Positions 47,855 to 57,430 of a stretch of DNA of 64,000 nt are shown here, piece by piece. Position numbers and translations under genes: made by a program. The notes beneath the pieces are model-generated. The model saw nothing but the letters and a program-made list of their open reading frames with translations. It was not told the origin of the DNA and searched no databases. Within the stretch, counting starts at the first letter, position 1; each line of letters starts with the position of its first letter. This DNA is from Acinetobacter lwoffii (GTDB lineage Bacteria > Pseudomonadota > Gammaproteobacteria > Pseudomonadales > Moraxellaceae), in the NCBI RefSeq assembly GCF_019048525.1, contig NZ_CP077369.1, positions 2,976,001 through 3,040,000 of the forward strand, written 5' to 3'.

Positions 47855-48460
47855 TCAAATACTGAGAATTAATGACACTGCGACGCCCCACATGGTACAG
47901 GCAATGATGGCATCCAGTATTTTCCATGCTTTTGGATGTTGAAACCAAGGCGTCAGTATCTTTGCACCATATCCCAAACTAAAGAAGAAAAACCAGGAAG
48001 CACAGACAGCACCTAAAGCAAACCACCATTTTCCTAAGGCGTATTGGGTTGAAATTGATCCAATCAATATGACTGTGTCTAAGTAAACATGCGGATTTAG
48101 CCAGGTAAAAGCCAGGCAGATCATCAGTACTTGTAGAAAATGCTCTGTTAGCTGATCACTTGGTGCTAAAACCTCTGTTGATTTAAATGCGCTGATCGCA
48201 TGGTGCAAACCATAATAAAATAGGAATCCTGCGCCAATATATTTAGAAAATATAACAATATCCGGATAATGTTCAATGACGCGCGCAAAGCCCAGTACGC
48301 CAAGCAGAATTAAAATGGAATCAGACAAGGCACAAATCACACAGACCCAGAACACATGCTGTTGTTTTAAACCTTGTTTTAATACAAAAGCATTCTGTGC
48401 ACCGATACTGATAATCAGGCTCATTCCCACAGCAAAACCACTCACCATATAACTGAACAT
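47855..48460 (-). CDS. argO: LysE/ArgO-family amino-acid exporter
   Basis: 201 residues, five to six membrane segments, with the LysE-family opening GFAVGMSLIISIGAQNAFVLKQG and the mid-protein TWLNPHVYLDTV. Exports arginine and possibly lysine. The ATG at 48460 with AGGGG upstream is preferred to the GTG one codon earlier. Divergent from argP across ~100 bp, the usual regulator/exporter pair. Confidence 0.92.
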   Translation of the reverse strand: MFSYMVSGFAVGMSLIISIGAQNAFVLKQGLKQQHVFWVCVICALSDSILILLGVLGFARVIEHYPDIVIFSKYIGAGFLFYYGLHHAISAFKSTEVLAPSDQLTEHFLQVLMICLAFTWLNPHVYLDTVILIGSISTQYALGKWWFALGAVCASWFFFFSLGYGAKILTPWFQHPKAWKILDAIIACTMWGVAVSLILSI

Positions 48461-48563
48461 CACATTCCCCTTTTTTGAATAAATGAATTATTCAACAAAA
48501 TGGATGCGATTAATTAAAACTAAGTTAATATCAATTTAACTAAATTATTTTTAGATAACAGAT

Positions 48564-49469
48564 ATGCTGAATGCGAAACAATGTGATGCTTTTTACGCAG
48601 TTGCAAAAACGGGAAGTTTCGATCTGGCTGCCGAGCAGCTAAATATTACTGCCTCGGCAGTGACCCTTCGTGTTCAAAGTCTGGAAAAAAAATTGGGACA
48701 ATTGCTTCTGGTGAGAGATCGGCCTTGCCGCGTGACCCAATCAGGACAAACTTTATTGCATTATTTACAGCATCAACGTTTGCTAGAACAGAATCTGATG
48801 CAGGATCTGGGTGGACAGCTGCAACATGAAGGTTTCTACTGCCTGAATATTGCCACCAATGCTGATTCACTCGCGACCTGGCTATTACCAACCTTACAAA
48901 CCCAGCTGATCCAGCATAAAATTGTGCTGCATTTTCAGGTAGATGATCAATCACAGACTCATCATCTGTTAGAAGCAGGTCTCGTCAATGCCTGTTTGAG
49001 TACTGAAGCCAAGGCAATGAAAGGTTGCCGGGCTGAGTTGATCGGACAGATGCAGTATCGTCTGGTCGCCACCCCTGACTTTTCCCGAAACTGGTTTCAT
49101 CAAGGGGTACATCGGGATGCGCTACGCCTTGCCCCTGCCATTATTTTTAATGAAAAAGACCAACTCCATACCCAATTTATTCAGCACGAATTTGGCCTGA
49201 ACCTTGCTCAATATCCTCATTTCTTTATTCCATCGACCCATGCGTTTTTTGATGCGATTGTCATGGGTCTAGGATATGGCTGGCTGCCGGACTATCAAAC
49301 CAGGGATTTGCTGGAGTCAGGTGAACTGCTTGAACTTTCGAGTGAGATGCGAATTGAAGTACCCTTGTATTGGCATCACTGGAAAGAACAGTCGTCTGCC
49401 CTGGAAATTTTAGGCGAATGTTTGAAACAGCATGCTCAAACTACCATGAATCAACCCATAACAACCTGA
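48564..49469 (+). CDS. argP: LysR-family regulator ArgP
   Basis: 301 residues. Winged helix AVAKTGSFDLAAEQLNITASAVTLRVQSLEKKLG near the N-terminus, then the effector-binding domain; the GLGYGWLPDYQ stretch near residue 245 is typical of ArgP. It activates argO when arginine or lysine is abundant. Divergent from argO; the ~100-bp gap should hold its binding site. It ends 5 bp from the convergent nadM with no hairpin between. Confidence 0.9.
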   Translation: MLNAKQCDAFYAVAKTGSFDLAAEQLNITASAVTLRVQSLEKKLGQLLLVRDRPCRVTQSGQTLLHYLQHQRLLEQNLMQDLGGQLQHEGFYCLNIATNADSLATWLLPTLQTQLIQHKIVLHFQVDDQSQTHHLLEAGLVNACLSTEAKAMKGCRAELIGQMQYRLVATPDFSRNWFHQGVHRDALRLAPAIIFNEKDQLHTQFIQHEFGLNLAQYPHFFIPSTHAFFDAIVMGLGYGWLPDYQTRDLLESGELLELSSEMRIEVPLYWHHWKEQSSALEILGECLKQHAQTTMNQPITT

Positions 49470-49474
49470 TACTT

Positions 49475-50044
49475 TTAAACTAGATTGGTTTTATCATTCT
49501 GGGCAAATTTTTCACTGAGTTGCTGATAGGTCGTGGTTTTTTGGAAATTCTCTAGAAAATCAATTGTGCCTTGTGGAAATTTATCCCGTTGAATTTCGCC
49601 ACGATAATAAGCTTCACGCATCGGCGTGGCGGATAAGGCATCTTCAAGACTGTCAAGTTCGACCATTTCCCATTCTGGGAAAAACTTTAAATAATAAGAA
49701 GAATCATCTTTAAAGTGCCCAATCAGCCCGACTTTGGCATCCGGTTCAATAACCTGGTTCACCAGCGATTTCACCAGTTTTTGCCATTTTTCATCATTAT
49801 AAACATCTATGACTTCTACAAATTTGATCCGAGCCCGATCTTCTGGACTAAAATTTGACAGGATCATGGCTTCACGCTCCGAAGCCAAAAATGGATTCTT
49901 GATATTACGTTCATTTTGTGCAGAACCAAGAGCCAAAATCACATTCTGACTGTGCTGCAGGGCAATGTTAATCGTTTGCATGTGTGCCAGATGAAAAGGC
50001 TGAAAGCGGCCAATGAAAACCAGATAATCAAATGTATAGTTCAT
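49475..50044 (-). CDS. nadM: Nicotinamide-nucleotide adenylyltransferase
   Basis: Makes NAD from NMN and ATP. 189 residues. Nucleotidyltransferase motif GRFQPFHLAH at 12-21 and the ISATxxR-type motif, here LSATPMREAYYRG, near residue 145. It is the short NadM type without a fused Nudix domain, as described in Acinetobacter. In that genus it often neighbours a nicotinamide phosphoribosyltransferase; none is here. Confidence 0.9.
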   Translation of the reverse strand: MNYTFDYLVFIGRFQPFHLAHMQTINIALQHSQNVILALGSAQNERNIKNPFLASEREAMILSNFSPEDRARIKFVEVIDVYNDEKWQKLVKSLVNQVIEPDAKVGLIGHFKDDSSYYLKFFPEWEMVELDSLEDALSATPMREAYYRGEIQRDKFPQGTIDFLENFQKTTTYQQLSEKFAQNDKTNLV

Positions 50045-50147
50045 AAGGGATCAGTTTTTTATGACTCATGAGTTGTGCTGTCCCAATAAATATGCGACAT
50101 AATCATTCCCATAAAATCAAATTAAGTTTTAAAGCAAGGATAGTACG

Positions 50148-50948
50148 ATGACACTGAGCTGTATTCAACAACCTCATGAGCATTTGAATGCGAATTTAGA
50201 ACATGGTGTACTTACTTTGGCCATCAATCGCCCGGAGGCGAAAAATGCGTTATATAGCGAACTGTATCTCTGGATTGCGAAAGCTTTAGATGAAGCTGAT
50301 CAGGCACCTGAAGTTCGTGTAGTTGTATTGCGTGGTCAGGACACAGACTTTAGTGCGGGCAATGATATGCAGGATTTTATGAAATCTGCTGCGAAGAAAG
50401 GTCAGGCACCCGCTGCTGAAGGCCCGCCGTTTGTTTTACTCAAATCTGCTGCAAAATTTTCCAAGCCTTTGATTGCTGCGGTGCGTGGTGTTGCGATCGG
50501 CATTGGCGTGACGATCTTATTGCATTGTGATCTGGTCTATAGTGACAATACTGCCTTGTTCCAGATTCCATTTGTCAGTCTGGGTCTATCGCCTGAAGGC
50601 GCTTCAAGCAAGCTGTTGATTCAGCAAGCGGGTTATCATAAAGCGGCCGAATTATTGCTGACTGCGCAAAAATTCAATAGCGAAAAAGCACTCGACGCAG
50701 GTCTGGTAAATAGCATTGAAGAAGATGTTTACACCAAAGCAGCAGCACAAGCTACCCAACTCTCTGCCCTGCCATTGGCATCACTGGTGCAATCCAAAGC
50801 CTTGATGAAACACAATGTGAATGAAATTGTGGAATGGATTGACCATGAAGCAGAGATTTTCATGCAGCGTGTCGGCTCACCAGAAATGCTGGAAGCGGTT
50901 CAAGCCTTTATGCAAAAACGGAAATCTGATTTCACACAATTCAACTAA
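50148..50948 (+). CDS. Enoyl-CoA hydratase/isomerase family protein
   Basis: 266 residues, crotonase fold. INRPEAKNALYSELY near the N-terminus, the oxyanion-hole segments FSAGNDMQDF and GVAIGIGVTILLHCDLVY, and a FVSLGLSPEGASS segment. The position usually holding the second catalytic Glu has SPEGA, so an isomerase-like or hydratase role is possible. Likely acts in fatty-acid or related acyl-CoA breakdown. AAGGA precedes the start; a long hairpin terminator follows. Confidence 0.88.
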   Translation: MTLSCIQQPHEHLNANLEHGVLTLAINRPEAKNALYSELYLWIAKALDEADQAPEVRVVVLRGQDTDFSAGNDMQDFMKSAAKKGQAPAAEGPPFVLLKSAAKFSKPLIAAVRGVAIGIGVTILLHCDLVYSDNTALFQIPFVSLGLSPEGASSKLLIQQAGYHKAAELLLTAQKFNSEKALDAGLVNSIEEDVYTKAAAQATQLSALPLASLVQSKALMKHNVNEIVEWIDHEAEIFMQRVGSPEMLEAVQAFMQKRKSDFTQFN

Positions 50949-50965
50949 TTCTGAAACTTATCTTT

Positions 50966-51000
50966 TAATTGAGGCAGTTTAGACTGCCTCAATCTTTTAT
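50966..51000 (+). terminator. Intrinsic terminator
   Basis: An 11-bp perfect stem ATTGAGGCAGT / ACTGCCTCAAT with a 4-nt loop, followed by a T-tract. Confidence 0.88.
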
Positions 51001-51021
51001 ATTTTTGAAAGAACCCAGCTT

Positions 51022-51816
51022 ATGACAAATGAAAACTCCCAAACGACTTCTCAAACAACTGATAGTTCAAATCCTGACAAGAAGCGTTATTACGAGCCGG
51101 CACCACAGGATATTGATGTAGAGAATTTCCGTAAGGTCATTGAAAGCCGCCGTTCAGTGCGTAAATTTACCAAAAAACCAATCCCTGCTGAGGTACTGGA
51201 TGCCTGTCTGGATCTGGCACTACTGGCACCAAATTCATCAAATCTGCAGCCATGGACATTTTATGTGGTGCAGAACCCATCCAAGAAAAAGCATCTGGTG
51301 AAAGCCTGCATGAGCCAACTGGCCGCTAAAACGGCTTCTGAACTGATTGTTTGTATTGCACGTACTGACCGCATTGATGAAATGGCGAAACTGAATATTA
51401 GTGAGTTTCCATTTCCTGAGGCGCCTCCAGCAATCAAAAAGTACTATAAGTACATTCCCTATAACTACAAGACAGGTTATCTGAATGCCTTTGGTAACTT
51501 TAAGAAAGTCGCTTTCAAAGTAGCCCGTACTCTGGATAAGCAGATGCCGGTTTCTGCTTTCAGCCCCGCTGATGCAAAACTATGGGCGACTAAAACCACG
51601 GCGCTGGCTTGTGAAAATCTGGTTTTAGCTTTACGCGCTTATGGTTTTGATAGCTGTATGATGGAAGGCTTCGATGAGCCCATGGTTCGTGAAATTCTGG
51701 AATTAAATGACAAGCAGTATCCGGTCATGGTGATTGGTGCAGGTGAACGTGCTAAAGATGGGGTATTCTTCCCCCAGTACCGTTTTGACCGTGAGTTATT
51801 CATTCAAAAGGTTTAA
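51022..51816 (+). CDS. Nitroreductase-family FMN oxidoreductase
   Basis: 264 residues. After a polar ~35-residue N-terminal extension come the RRSVRKFTKKPIP motif (FMN phosphate contact), LAPNSSNLQPWTFYVV, and a late MVIGAGERAKDG segment typical of NAD(P)H nitroreductases. The mid-part has a YYKYIPYNYKTGY insertion. It reduces nitro compounds or quinones; the natural substrate is unknown. Downstream is the three-hairpin repeat. Confidence 0.87.
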   Translation: MTNENSQTTSQTTDSSNPDKKRYYEPAPQDIDVENFRKVIESRRSVRKFTKKPIPAEVLDACLDLALLAPNSSNLQPWTFYVVQNPSKKKHLVKACMSQLAAKTASELIVCIARTDRIDEMAKLNISEFPFPEAPPAIKKYYKYIPYNYKTGYLNAFGNFKKVAFKVARTLDKQMPVSAFSPADAKLWATKTTALACENLVLALRAYGFDSCMMEGFDEPMVREILELNDKQYPVMVIGAGERAKDGVFFPQYRFDRELFIQKV

Positions 51817-51856
51817 ATAGCATTTAAAATTTAAATCTTTTATCTGCTAGATGATT

Positions 51857-51946
51857 GGCGACATGGATGTCGCCGTTAGGCAGAGATTCAGGGATGAATC
51901 TTCTGCCTAACAAAAGATTTTGGTTACTTTGATCTCTCAAAGTAAC
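51857..51946. repeat. Cassette of three consecutive perfect hairpins
   Basis: Hairpin 1: 51857-51874, 8-bp arms GGCGACAT / ATGTCGCC with two bases between. Hairpin 2: 51875-51911, outer 10-bp arms GTTAGGCAGA / TCTGCCTAAC, inner GATTCA / TGAATC, tetraloop GGGA, one bulge. Hairpin 3: 51923-51946, 9-bp arms GTTACTTTG / CAAAGTAAC with a 6-nt loop. There is no T-run. It is more GC-rich than its surroundings and resembles intergenic palindromic repeats found between genes in Acinetobacter. Confidence 0.7.
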
Positions 51947-52041
51947 ATCAGCCTATGAACGAATATTACAACTTCTCACACTTTATGAGGGTGTGCCATC
52001 TTAATAACTACGAGAATTTTTGAAATTCCTACCTTATTAAT

Positions 52042-53511
52042 TTAAGAATAGTTTGCTCTTAATTTCCGATAATCAATCCAGTTACAATGAAATCCGACCG
52101 GCACCTGAACTGGTAAATGAATCGTTGCAATGGGTCCTTCTGTAATATGCTGGGCATCTAGAATGACAACTTTCGAGGGGCTACAATCTAAAGCATGGAT
52201 ATAAGACATTAGCCAGCCATCATTTTCAGCCTGAGCATCTTCCCATGCGACAAAGACTGCCTCACCAGTGACCCAGTTTTCTCCAAAGGAATAGCTTTCT
52301 GTGGTTCTGGTTCTTAAATTAAAACACATCACTGTATTGCTGCTGACATGGGAAGGATCATCAAATTCACCAAAAGAAATACTATAGATATAACGATACT
52401 GTCGTCCAATAAATGCTTCATTAATCCGTGGAAATTCCTGCTTGATATTTGATAATACAGTACGTGTCACTTTTCCCGTTCCTTGTTCAAAAATAAAGCG
52501 CTCTAGTCGTATATCCTGATCTTCGATCGGTCCCTGAATTGAACGGATCAATGCTTTGGAGTGCACTACCGCATCCATCACTATATCGCCAGTATTCAGA
52601 TCATAGGCATTCACGGTATAAAAAATAAAACAGGCATCAATCTCATACCAGCGCATGTCAGTGACTTTGCCACCAAAAGGTAATACACCTATACGTGCCT
52701 GCCGTTTTGGATTCCATTGATAAGGCAGCATTGAACCTTTTAAAGCACTGCGAACCGAGAAATTCACATTCAGATCCATAATCAGCACCTGAGATTTGGT
52801 AATGGCACAATCATGAATCATCGGTCCATGTTTCACTGGAATCTCGACCTGGTGTTTCAATTTACCGTGCGAATCTATATGCAGATAAAAAACTTTATTT
52901 TGGCTCAAGGCATCATAGCAAACTGCATGAATATCCCCTGTTTCGGGATCAACATGCGGATGAGCTGTGAATGGCAAATCCTCTTCATTTTCAAAAAGAT
53001 GATGTCGTTCGGATTCCAGCTTACTATTGACTTCAACTGGATAAGCACCCGCTTCAACTAAAGCCCAGATTTTTCCGGCAAAGTTAATAATATTGGTATT
53101 CACGGCATCAGCAACACCTCGTGTTTTGCCTGGAATCAGTGGTCGGTGAAGTTTCTTCTGCACGCTGGCAGCTCCGACGTAGCTGCTCTTATACCAATGT
53201 GCCTTACCGCCTTTCAGTTTCAAGGCATGAATCATGCCATCGCCAGTGAACCAATGATAATTTCTGGGATTTTTGACCAGAATTGGATTTGGGCCAATCC
53301 GCATTAGTGCACCATCCAGTTCTGCAGGAATCTGCCCTTCAACCTTTAAATTTGTGGAAAAGTGTTCCTGCCGCTCTGGTGCAAATATACCTTCCAGATA
53401 GGGATTGTCCGGTGAATATGGAATGTGCTGATGCAGGATTTCTGTACCGTACTGGATAGATTTGCTGAGGGTATTCTTAAGCACGCTGCTCAGCGGTTTT
53501 GGCCACGGCAT
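52042..53511 (-). CDS. Carotenoid oxygenase (RPE65) family protein lacking one iron ligand
   Basis: 489 residues, seven-blade propeller family that cleaves carotenoids, apocarotenoids or stilbenes with Fe(II) held by four His. Three ligands are visible: H184 in TAHPHVDPETG, H233 in MIHDCAIT and H475 in GFHCNW. The third, normally in an FHxxNA motif, is replaced: residue 298 is Tyr in IFYTVNAYD (codon TAT at 52618-52620, one base from CAT). The frame is otherwise intact, with AAGGAAAA before the start. Activity may be lost or altered. Confidence 0.88.
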   Translation of the reverse strand: MPWPKPLSSVLKNTLSKSIQYGTEILHQHIPYSPDNPYLEGIFAPERQEHFSTNLKVEGQIPAELDGALMRIGPNPILVKNPRNYHWFTGDGMIHALKLKGGKAHWYKSSYVGAASVQKKLHRPLIPGKTRGVADAVNTNIINFAGKIWALVEAGAYPVEVNSKLESERHHLFENEEDLPFTAHPHVDPETGDIHAVCYDALSQNKVFYLHIDSHGKLKHQVEIPVKHGPMIHDCAITKSQVLIMDLNVNFSVRSALKGSMLPYQWNPKRQARIGVLPFGGKVTDMRWYEIDACFIFYTVNAYDLNTGDIVMDAVVHSKALIRSIQGPIEDQDIRLERFIFEQGTGKVTRTVLSNIKQEFPRINEAFIGRQYRYIYSISFGEFDDPSHVSSNTVMCFNLRTRTTESYSFGENWVTGEAVFVAWEDAQAENDGWLMSYIHALDCSPSKVVILDAQHITEGPIATIHLPVQVPVGFHCNWIDYRKLRANYS

Positions 53512-53651
53512 TGTTATTTTCCTTATTGTATTTTTTCTTTGGATTATTCTGGCAGAAATGATAATAACAAAAGCAGATCGGCTGGTTTCTTAATCTAGAT
53601 TAACGGCGCGCTAAATCAAACGCGCCGCAGCAGAGCATCAATTATATAATT

Positions 53652-53969
53652 TTAGACTTTGATATCCAGAAGCTGAATAAACTCAAAAGCTGGCTCTTCA
53701 TAAGGATGACTTTCTTTCAGAGCCTTGGCCACATCGACTGCCTTTTCATCAGGCACCAGAATTTCTACCCGCCATTCTTCCACCTGTTCCAATTTTCCCA
53801 CTTCACCAATATGAGGATCTGCACCTTCCTGCGGTTTAAACTGTCCGGTTCCTAAAACCTGCCAGGCACAATTCGTATACTCACCAATACCGCCCGCTCC
53901 TGCTGCAAATATCGCATTCTTGGTGTCTTCCAGGTTTTCATCGGGCACGTAATAAATCAGCTTTAACAT
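53652..53969 (-). CDS. NIF3/YqfO-like CutA-type small protein
   Basis: 105 residues, ferredoxin-like fold of the YqfO middle domain/CutA type: KLIYYVPDENLEDTKNAIFAAGAGGIGEY at the start and SHPYEEPAFEF near the end. Such proteins form trimers and may bind metals; the function is unknown. A strong AAGGAAG precedes the start. Located 17 bp from the LysR gene on the same strand. Confidence 0.82.
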   Translation of the reverse strand: MLKLIYYVPDENLEDTKNAIFAAGAGGIGEYTNCAWQVLGTGQFKPQEGADPHIGEVGKLEQVEEWRVEILVPDEKAVDVAKALKESHPYEEPAFEFIQLLDIKV

Positions 53970-53986
53970 ATATTCCTTCCTGAAAT

Positions 53987-54868
53987 TCAGCTACTTGCCG
54001 TATTATTAAGGGCTTGGACAATCATCTTCAATGCAGGATTTTGGGAATTCTTGTTAAATGTTGCATACAAGCCCAGTTTTGGCAGTGCCTGATCAGTCTG
54101 GATAATTTTCACATGCTCATTCAAAAAACGCAGTAAATATTCGGGCGCAAAACTAAAGCCCATGCCCATATTGGTCAGATTAATGTGTTGCAAGACATTG
54201 GTCACCCACAACAGCTGTTCATGTTCGAACTGATCAATACAAAGCAGTTTATCCAGCTTTTCATAAAATACGGGCGAAGCATTCTGCTCGCACATAATCA
54301 TATTGTGATTTTTCAGTTCCTGTAATTTCAGGATTCGATCTGTAGGATGTAAATGCTGAGCAGCAACCAGATAAGTTTGCTCGGTTAATAAATGAATATT
54401 GTCAAAATCGGGATGATCCAGATGAAAACGGGTAATACATAAATCCAGTTCAGCATTTTTTAGCCGCTGAATCTGTTCCATACAGGTCAAGCTATGCAGA
54501 TGGATTTTCAAGTCCGGCATGGTTTTTTTAAGCTGTGCCAGAATCTGCGGCATCACTTTGATTTCTGCAACATTCAGAAAGCCAATATGAATCTGGTTAT
54601 TTTTCTGCTGTGCGACCTGGCGTGCTGCTGCCACTGCCAACTTGGCATTTTCCAGTGCTTTTTCGGCATAGATCTGAAAAGCCCGCCCTTCATCGGTGAG
54701 TTTGACTTTTCTCGATGAACGATCAAACAGGACAACGCCTACTTCCTGTTCCAGATCCTTAATTTGCTGGCTTAATGACGGCTGCGCAGTAAACAGCTTT
54801 TCGGCGGCCTTGGTAAAACTTTGTTGCTGCGCCACGGTGATAAAATAGCGTAAATGTCGAAGTTCCAT
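53987..54868 (-). CDS. LysR-family regulator, BenM/CatM-like
   Basis: 293 residues. The N-terminus MELRHLRYFITVAQQQSFTKAAEKLFTAQPSLSQQIKDLEQEVG matches the CatM/BenM/CbnR class that controls aromatic breakdown. It is divergent from the flavin monooxygenase pseudogene at 55039, across a gap with an ATAG-N15-CTAT inverted repeat, so it was probably that gene's activator. With the target broken, its present role is unclear. Confidence 0.85.
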   Translation of the reverse strand: MELRHLRYFITVAQQQSFTKAAEKLFTAQPSLSQQIKDLEQEVGVVLFDRSSRKVKLTDEGRAFQIYAEKALENAKLAVAAARQVAQQKNNQIHIGFLNVAEIKVMPQILAQLKKTMPDLKIHLHSLTCMEQIQRLKNAELDLCITRFHLDHPDFDNIHLLTEQTYLVAAQHLHPTDRILKLQELKNHNMIMCEQNASPVFYEKLDKLLCIDQFEHEQLLWVTNVLQHINLTNMGMGFSFAPEYLLRFLNEHVKIIQTDQALPKLGLYATFNKNSQNPALKMIVQALNNTASS

Positions 54869-55038
54869 AGCCTGCCCGGTTTCTGATCAGGTCAGCATCT
54901 TAAAATTATGACCCACGTATTGCAAATAAGAATAGGTCGATAGTTTATATGAATATCGCTATATCAACAGATTCTGTTTTACTAGACTGCCTGACCATAT
55001 AGATAGCTTGTTCTTCACCTATACACATGGAGTCTTGT

Positions 55039-56781
55039 ATGACACAACACTATGACACTGATGTTCTGATCATTGGTACCGGTCCTGCAGGTTCAACATT
55101 AGGTCTGGCCTTGGCCAATTATGGTATCAAGGTACAACTGTTTACCCAGTTTAGCTGGCTGGCCAATAGTCCACGTGCGCATATTACCAATCAGCGTGCC
55201 ATGGAAGTCTTACGTGATTTAGGTATTGAAGAACAGGTTAAAGAGATCGCTACACCTTGGGAGCAGATGGGTGAAAGCCTGATTACCACCAGTCTGGTCG
55301 GCGAAGAAATCGCCCGCATGAGTGCCTAGGGTACCGGTGATGAACGTCATGGGGATTACATTAAAGGCAGTCCCTGTCCATTTGTCGATCTGATTCAGCC
55401 CAAAATGGAAGCCCTGCTGGTCAAAAATGCTGGTGAACGTGGTGCGATTTATAACTTTAATACCGAATATTTATCGCATGCGCAGGACGAAGATGGCGTG
55501 ACAGCCACTTTCCTCAACCGGATTACCAATACTGAATTTAGTTTAAGAGCTAAATATCTGGTGGGAATGGATGGGGCAAAATCTCGTGTGCTAGAACAGC
55601 TTGATTTACCTCTTGAAGGTGTGATGGCACGTGCCGGTACAGTCTATGTGACCTTTAAAGCTGATCTTTCTCAATACGTGCAGCACCGCCCTGCGATTCT
55701 GCAATGGATCGTCAATCCCGCAGCCAGCTTTGGCGACCTTGGTATGGGTCTGTTACGTGCCATTACGCCATGGCATGAATGGATTATGGGTTGGGGCTTT
55801 GACATTTCCAAAGGCGAACCACAAGTGACTGAAGAACAGGTACGTGCCCGCCTGAATGCCTTTGTCGGTGCGAAAGTTGAAGAAGTCGAAATCCAGAAAT
55901 TGTCGTACTGGTATGTGAACCAGACCTGGGCAACTGAATATTCTAAAGGTCGCGTATTCTGCGGTGGTGATGCAGTACACCGTCATCCACCATCGAGTGG
56001 CCTAGGTTCAAATACCTGCATGCAGGATGCCTTTAACCTAGGATGGAAACTAGCATACGCGGTAAAAGGCTGGGCTGCACCTTCCCTGCTGGATTCCTAT
56101 ACGACTGAGCGTGCACCGGTCGGCAAGCAAATTGTGGCGCGAGCGAATCAATCACGTTTTGATTATAAATACCTGAAAGAAGTCTTTGGTTTTGACAATG
56201 GTGTGACTACACAAAAACAAATGCTGGAACGTATTTTTTCGGAAGATGAGCAAGGTGCTGAAATCCGCAAAAAGCTGTTTGAAGCTTTGGAAATTAAAAA
56301 CTTCGAATTTAATGCACAAGGTGTAGAGCTGAACCAGCGATATAGCTCCAATGCAGTGATTAGCGAATCTGAGCCTGAAAGATTTGAGCGAGATCAACAG
56401 CTTTATTTACAGGCAACGACTCGCCCGGGTGCTAAAGTTCCGCATACCTGGCTGATCAATACCAAAGGTCAAAAGCAGTCAACTTTAGATATTACCGGTA
56501 AAGGTCGTTTTACCCTGCTCACAGGTTTATCTGGCAAAGGCTGGAAACAGGCTGTTGAAGTACTGAACTTACCTTATCTAGATGTGATTCAGATCGGTTC
56601 TCGTGACTACCGTGATGTGTATGGCACTTGGAACAGCAAATCTGAAATCCATGAATCTGGCGCAGTGCTGGTTCGTCCGGATGGTTATGTGGCTTGGCGT
56701 TATCAGGACAGTACCAATAATGCTTTTGATTATGAAAATACGCTGAAAGCAGTACTCAAACAGGTTCAGCTTGTTATTTAA
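55039..56781 (+). pseudogene. FAD-dependent aromatic-ring monooxygenase interrupted by a TAG stop
   Basis: From the ATG at 55039 (GGAG seven bases upstream) the frame shows DVLIIGTGPAGSTLGLALANYG (FAD-binding), then stops at a TAG at 55327-55329, and continues in the same frame for over 480 residues. The later part includes GMDGAKSRV and GGDAVHRHPPSSGLGSNTCMQDAFNLGWKLA, typical of TfdB/MhpA-type phenol hydroxylases. The stop replaces what is probably a Trp codon (MSA-W-GTGDERHGDY). Total ~580 codons, the family length. A single base change has apparently inactivated it. Confidence 0.88.
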
Positions 56782-56793
56782 TGAATAAGTTTT

Positions 56794-56820
56794 AAAAAGA
56801 CCACCTTCGGGTGGTTTTTT
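56794..56820 (+). terminator. Intrinsic terminator
   Basis: ACCACC / GGTGGT stem with a TTCG tetraloop and T-run after the monooxygenase pseudogene. Confidence 0.92.
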
Positions 56821-57310
56821 ATACTTTTAACATAATAACCTATACTGACTCTCAGCTTTTCTTGAAGCCACTTTGTTCTAAAATTTCTTTCCTAAACGCC
56901 CTGATTGATTAAAACTTATTTAATCGCAACGATTCCTTCCAACACCAATGCACATATACAATTGATTTTGTGATAAATTTCACACTAATACTGTGTAATT
57001 CACCTCATTCAGGTTTAAGCATACTGTTCTGCCTTGCATAGCTAATACATATTCATTTTGCTGATCTGTGGTTCAAATTCTCCCGCACTCAGCCAGCAAG
57101 ATAATGTTCGTTGTGAAGTAAGCACATGTCATGGCAAATCTCTCCCAGTTATTCGACGGCTTTAGGAATGGTCGAAAACTTAACTTCAACTTTTGATCCT
57201 CTCATTGATACCGCGAATGCAATGCCAATGACATTCCGGCCTGAAACACTTAAACGCAAAAATTTTATGTTTTCAAATCAAAAGAATGGATGATCTTGAT
57301 TTGAAAATAA
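56821..57310. other. Gap after monooxygenase pseudogene
   Basis: About 490 bases, AT-rich. The only candidate gene is a 55-codon frame at 57126-57293, listed separately. No clear promoter pair or repeat was found. Confidence 0.4.
57126..57293 (+). CDS. Candidate small protein, 55 aa
   Basis: ATG to TGA, 55 residues, opening MSWQISPSYSTALGMVENLT, soluble, with a balanced composition unlike a random AT-rich frame. The Shine-Dalgarno is poor (GAAG). I do not recognise it. It could be a true small gene or a fragment of a lost larger one. Confidence 0.3.
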   Translation: MSWQISPSYSTALGMVENLTSTFDPLIDTANAMPMTFRPETLKRKNFMFSNQKNG

Positions 57311-57430
57311 AATCTAAATTCAGGATTTCCCCCAATATTATTTAATTGGTTAAAACAGTTATTTTCATCACTTTTCAATGGATTCAACCCATCCAAAGCG
57401 GACAATCCACAAAATGAAACGGCGCTAGTT

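Noticed and set aside
4244..55329. Two genes with internal TAG codons, raising the idea of amber read-through
   Set aside because: TAG is used as the normal stop of at least two intact genes here (ends 8892 and 37170), so general suppression is unlikely; ordinary nonsense mutations explain both.
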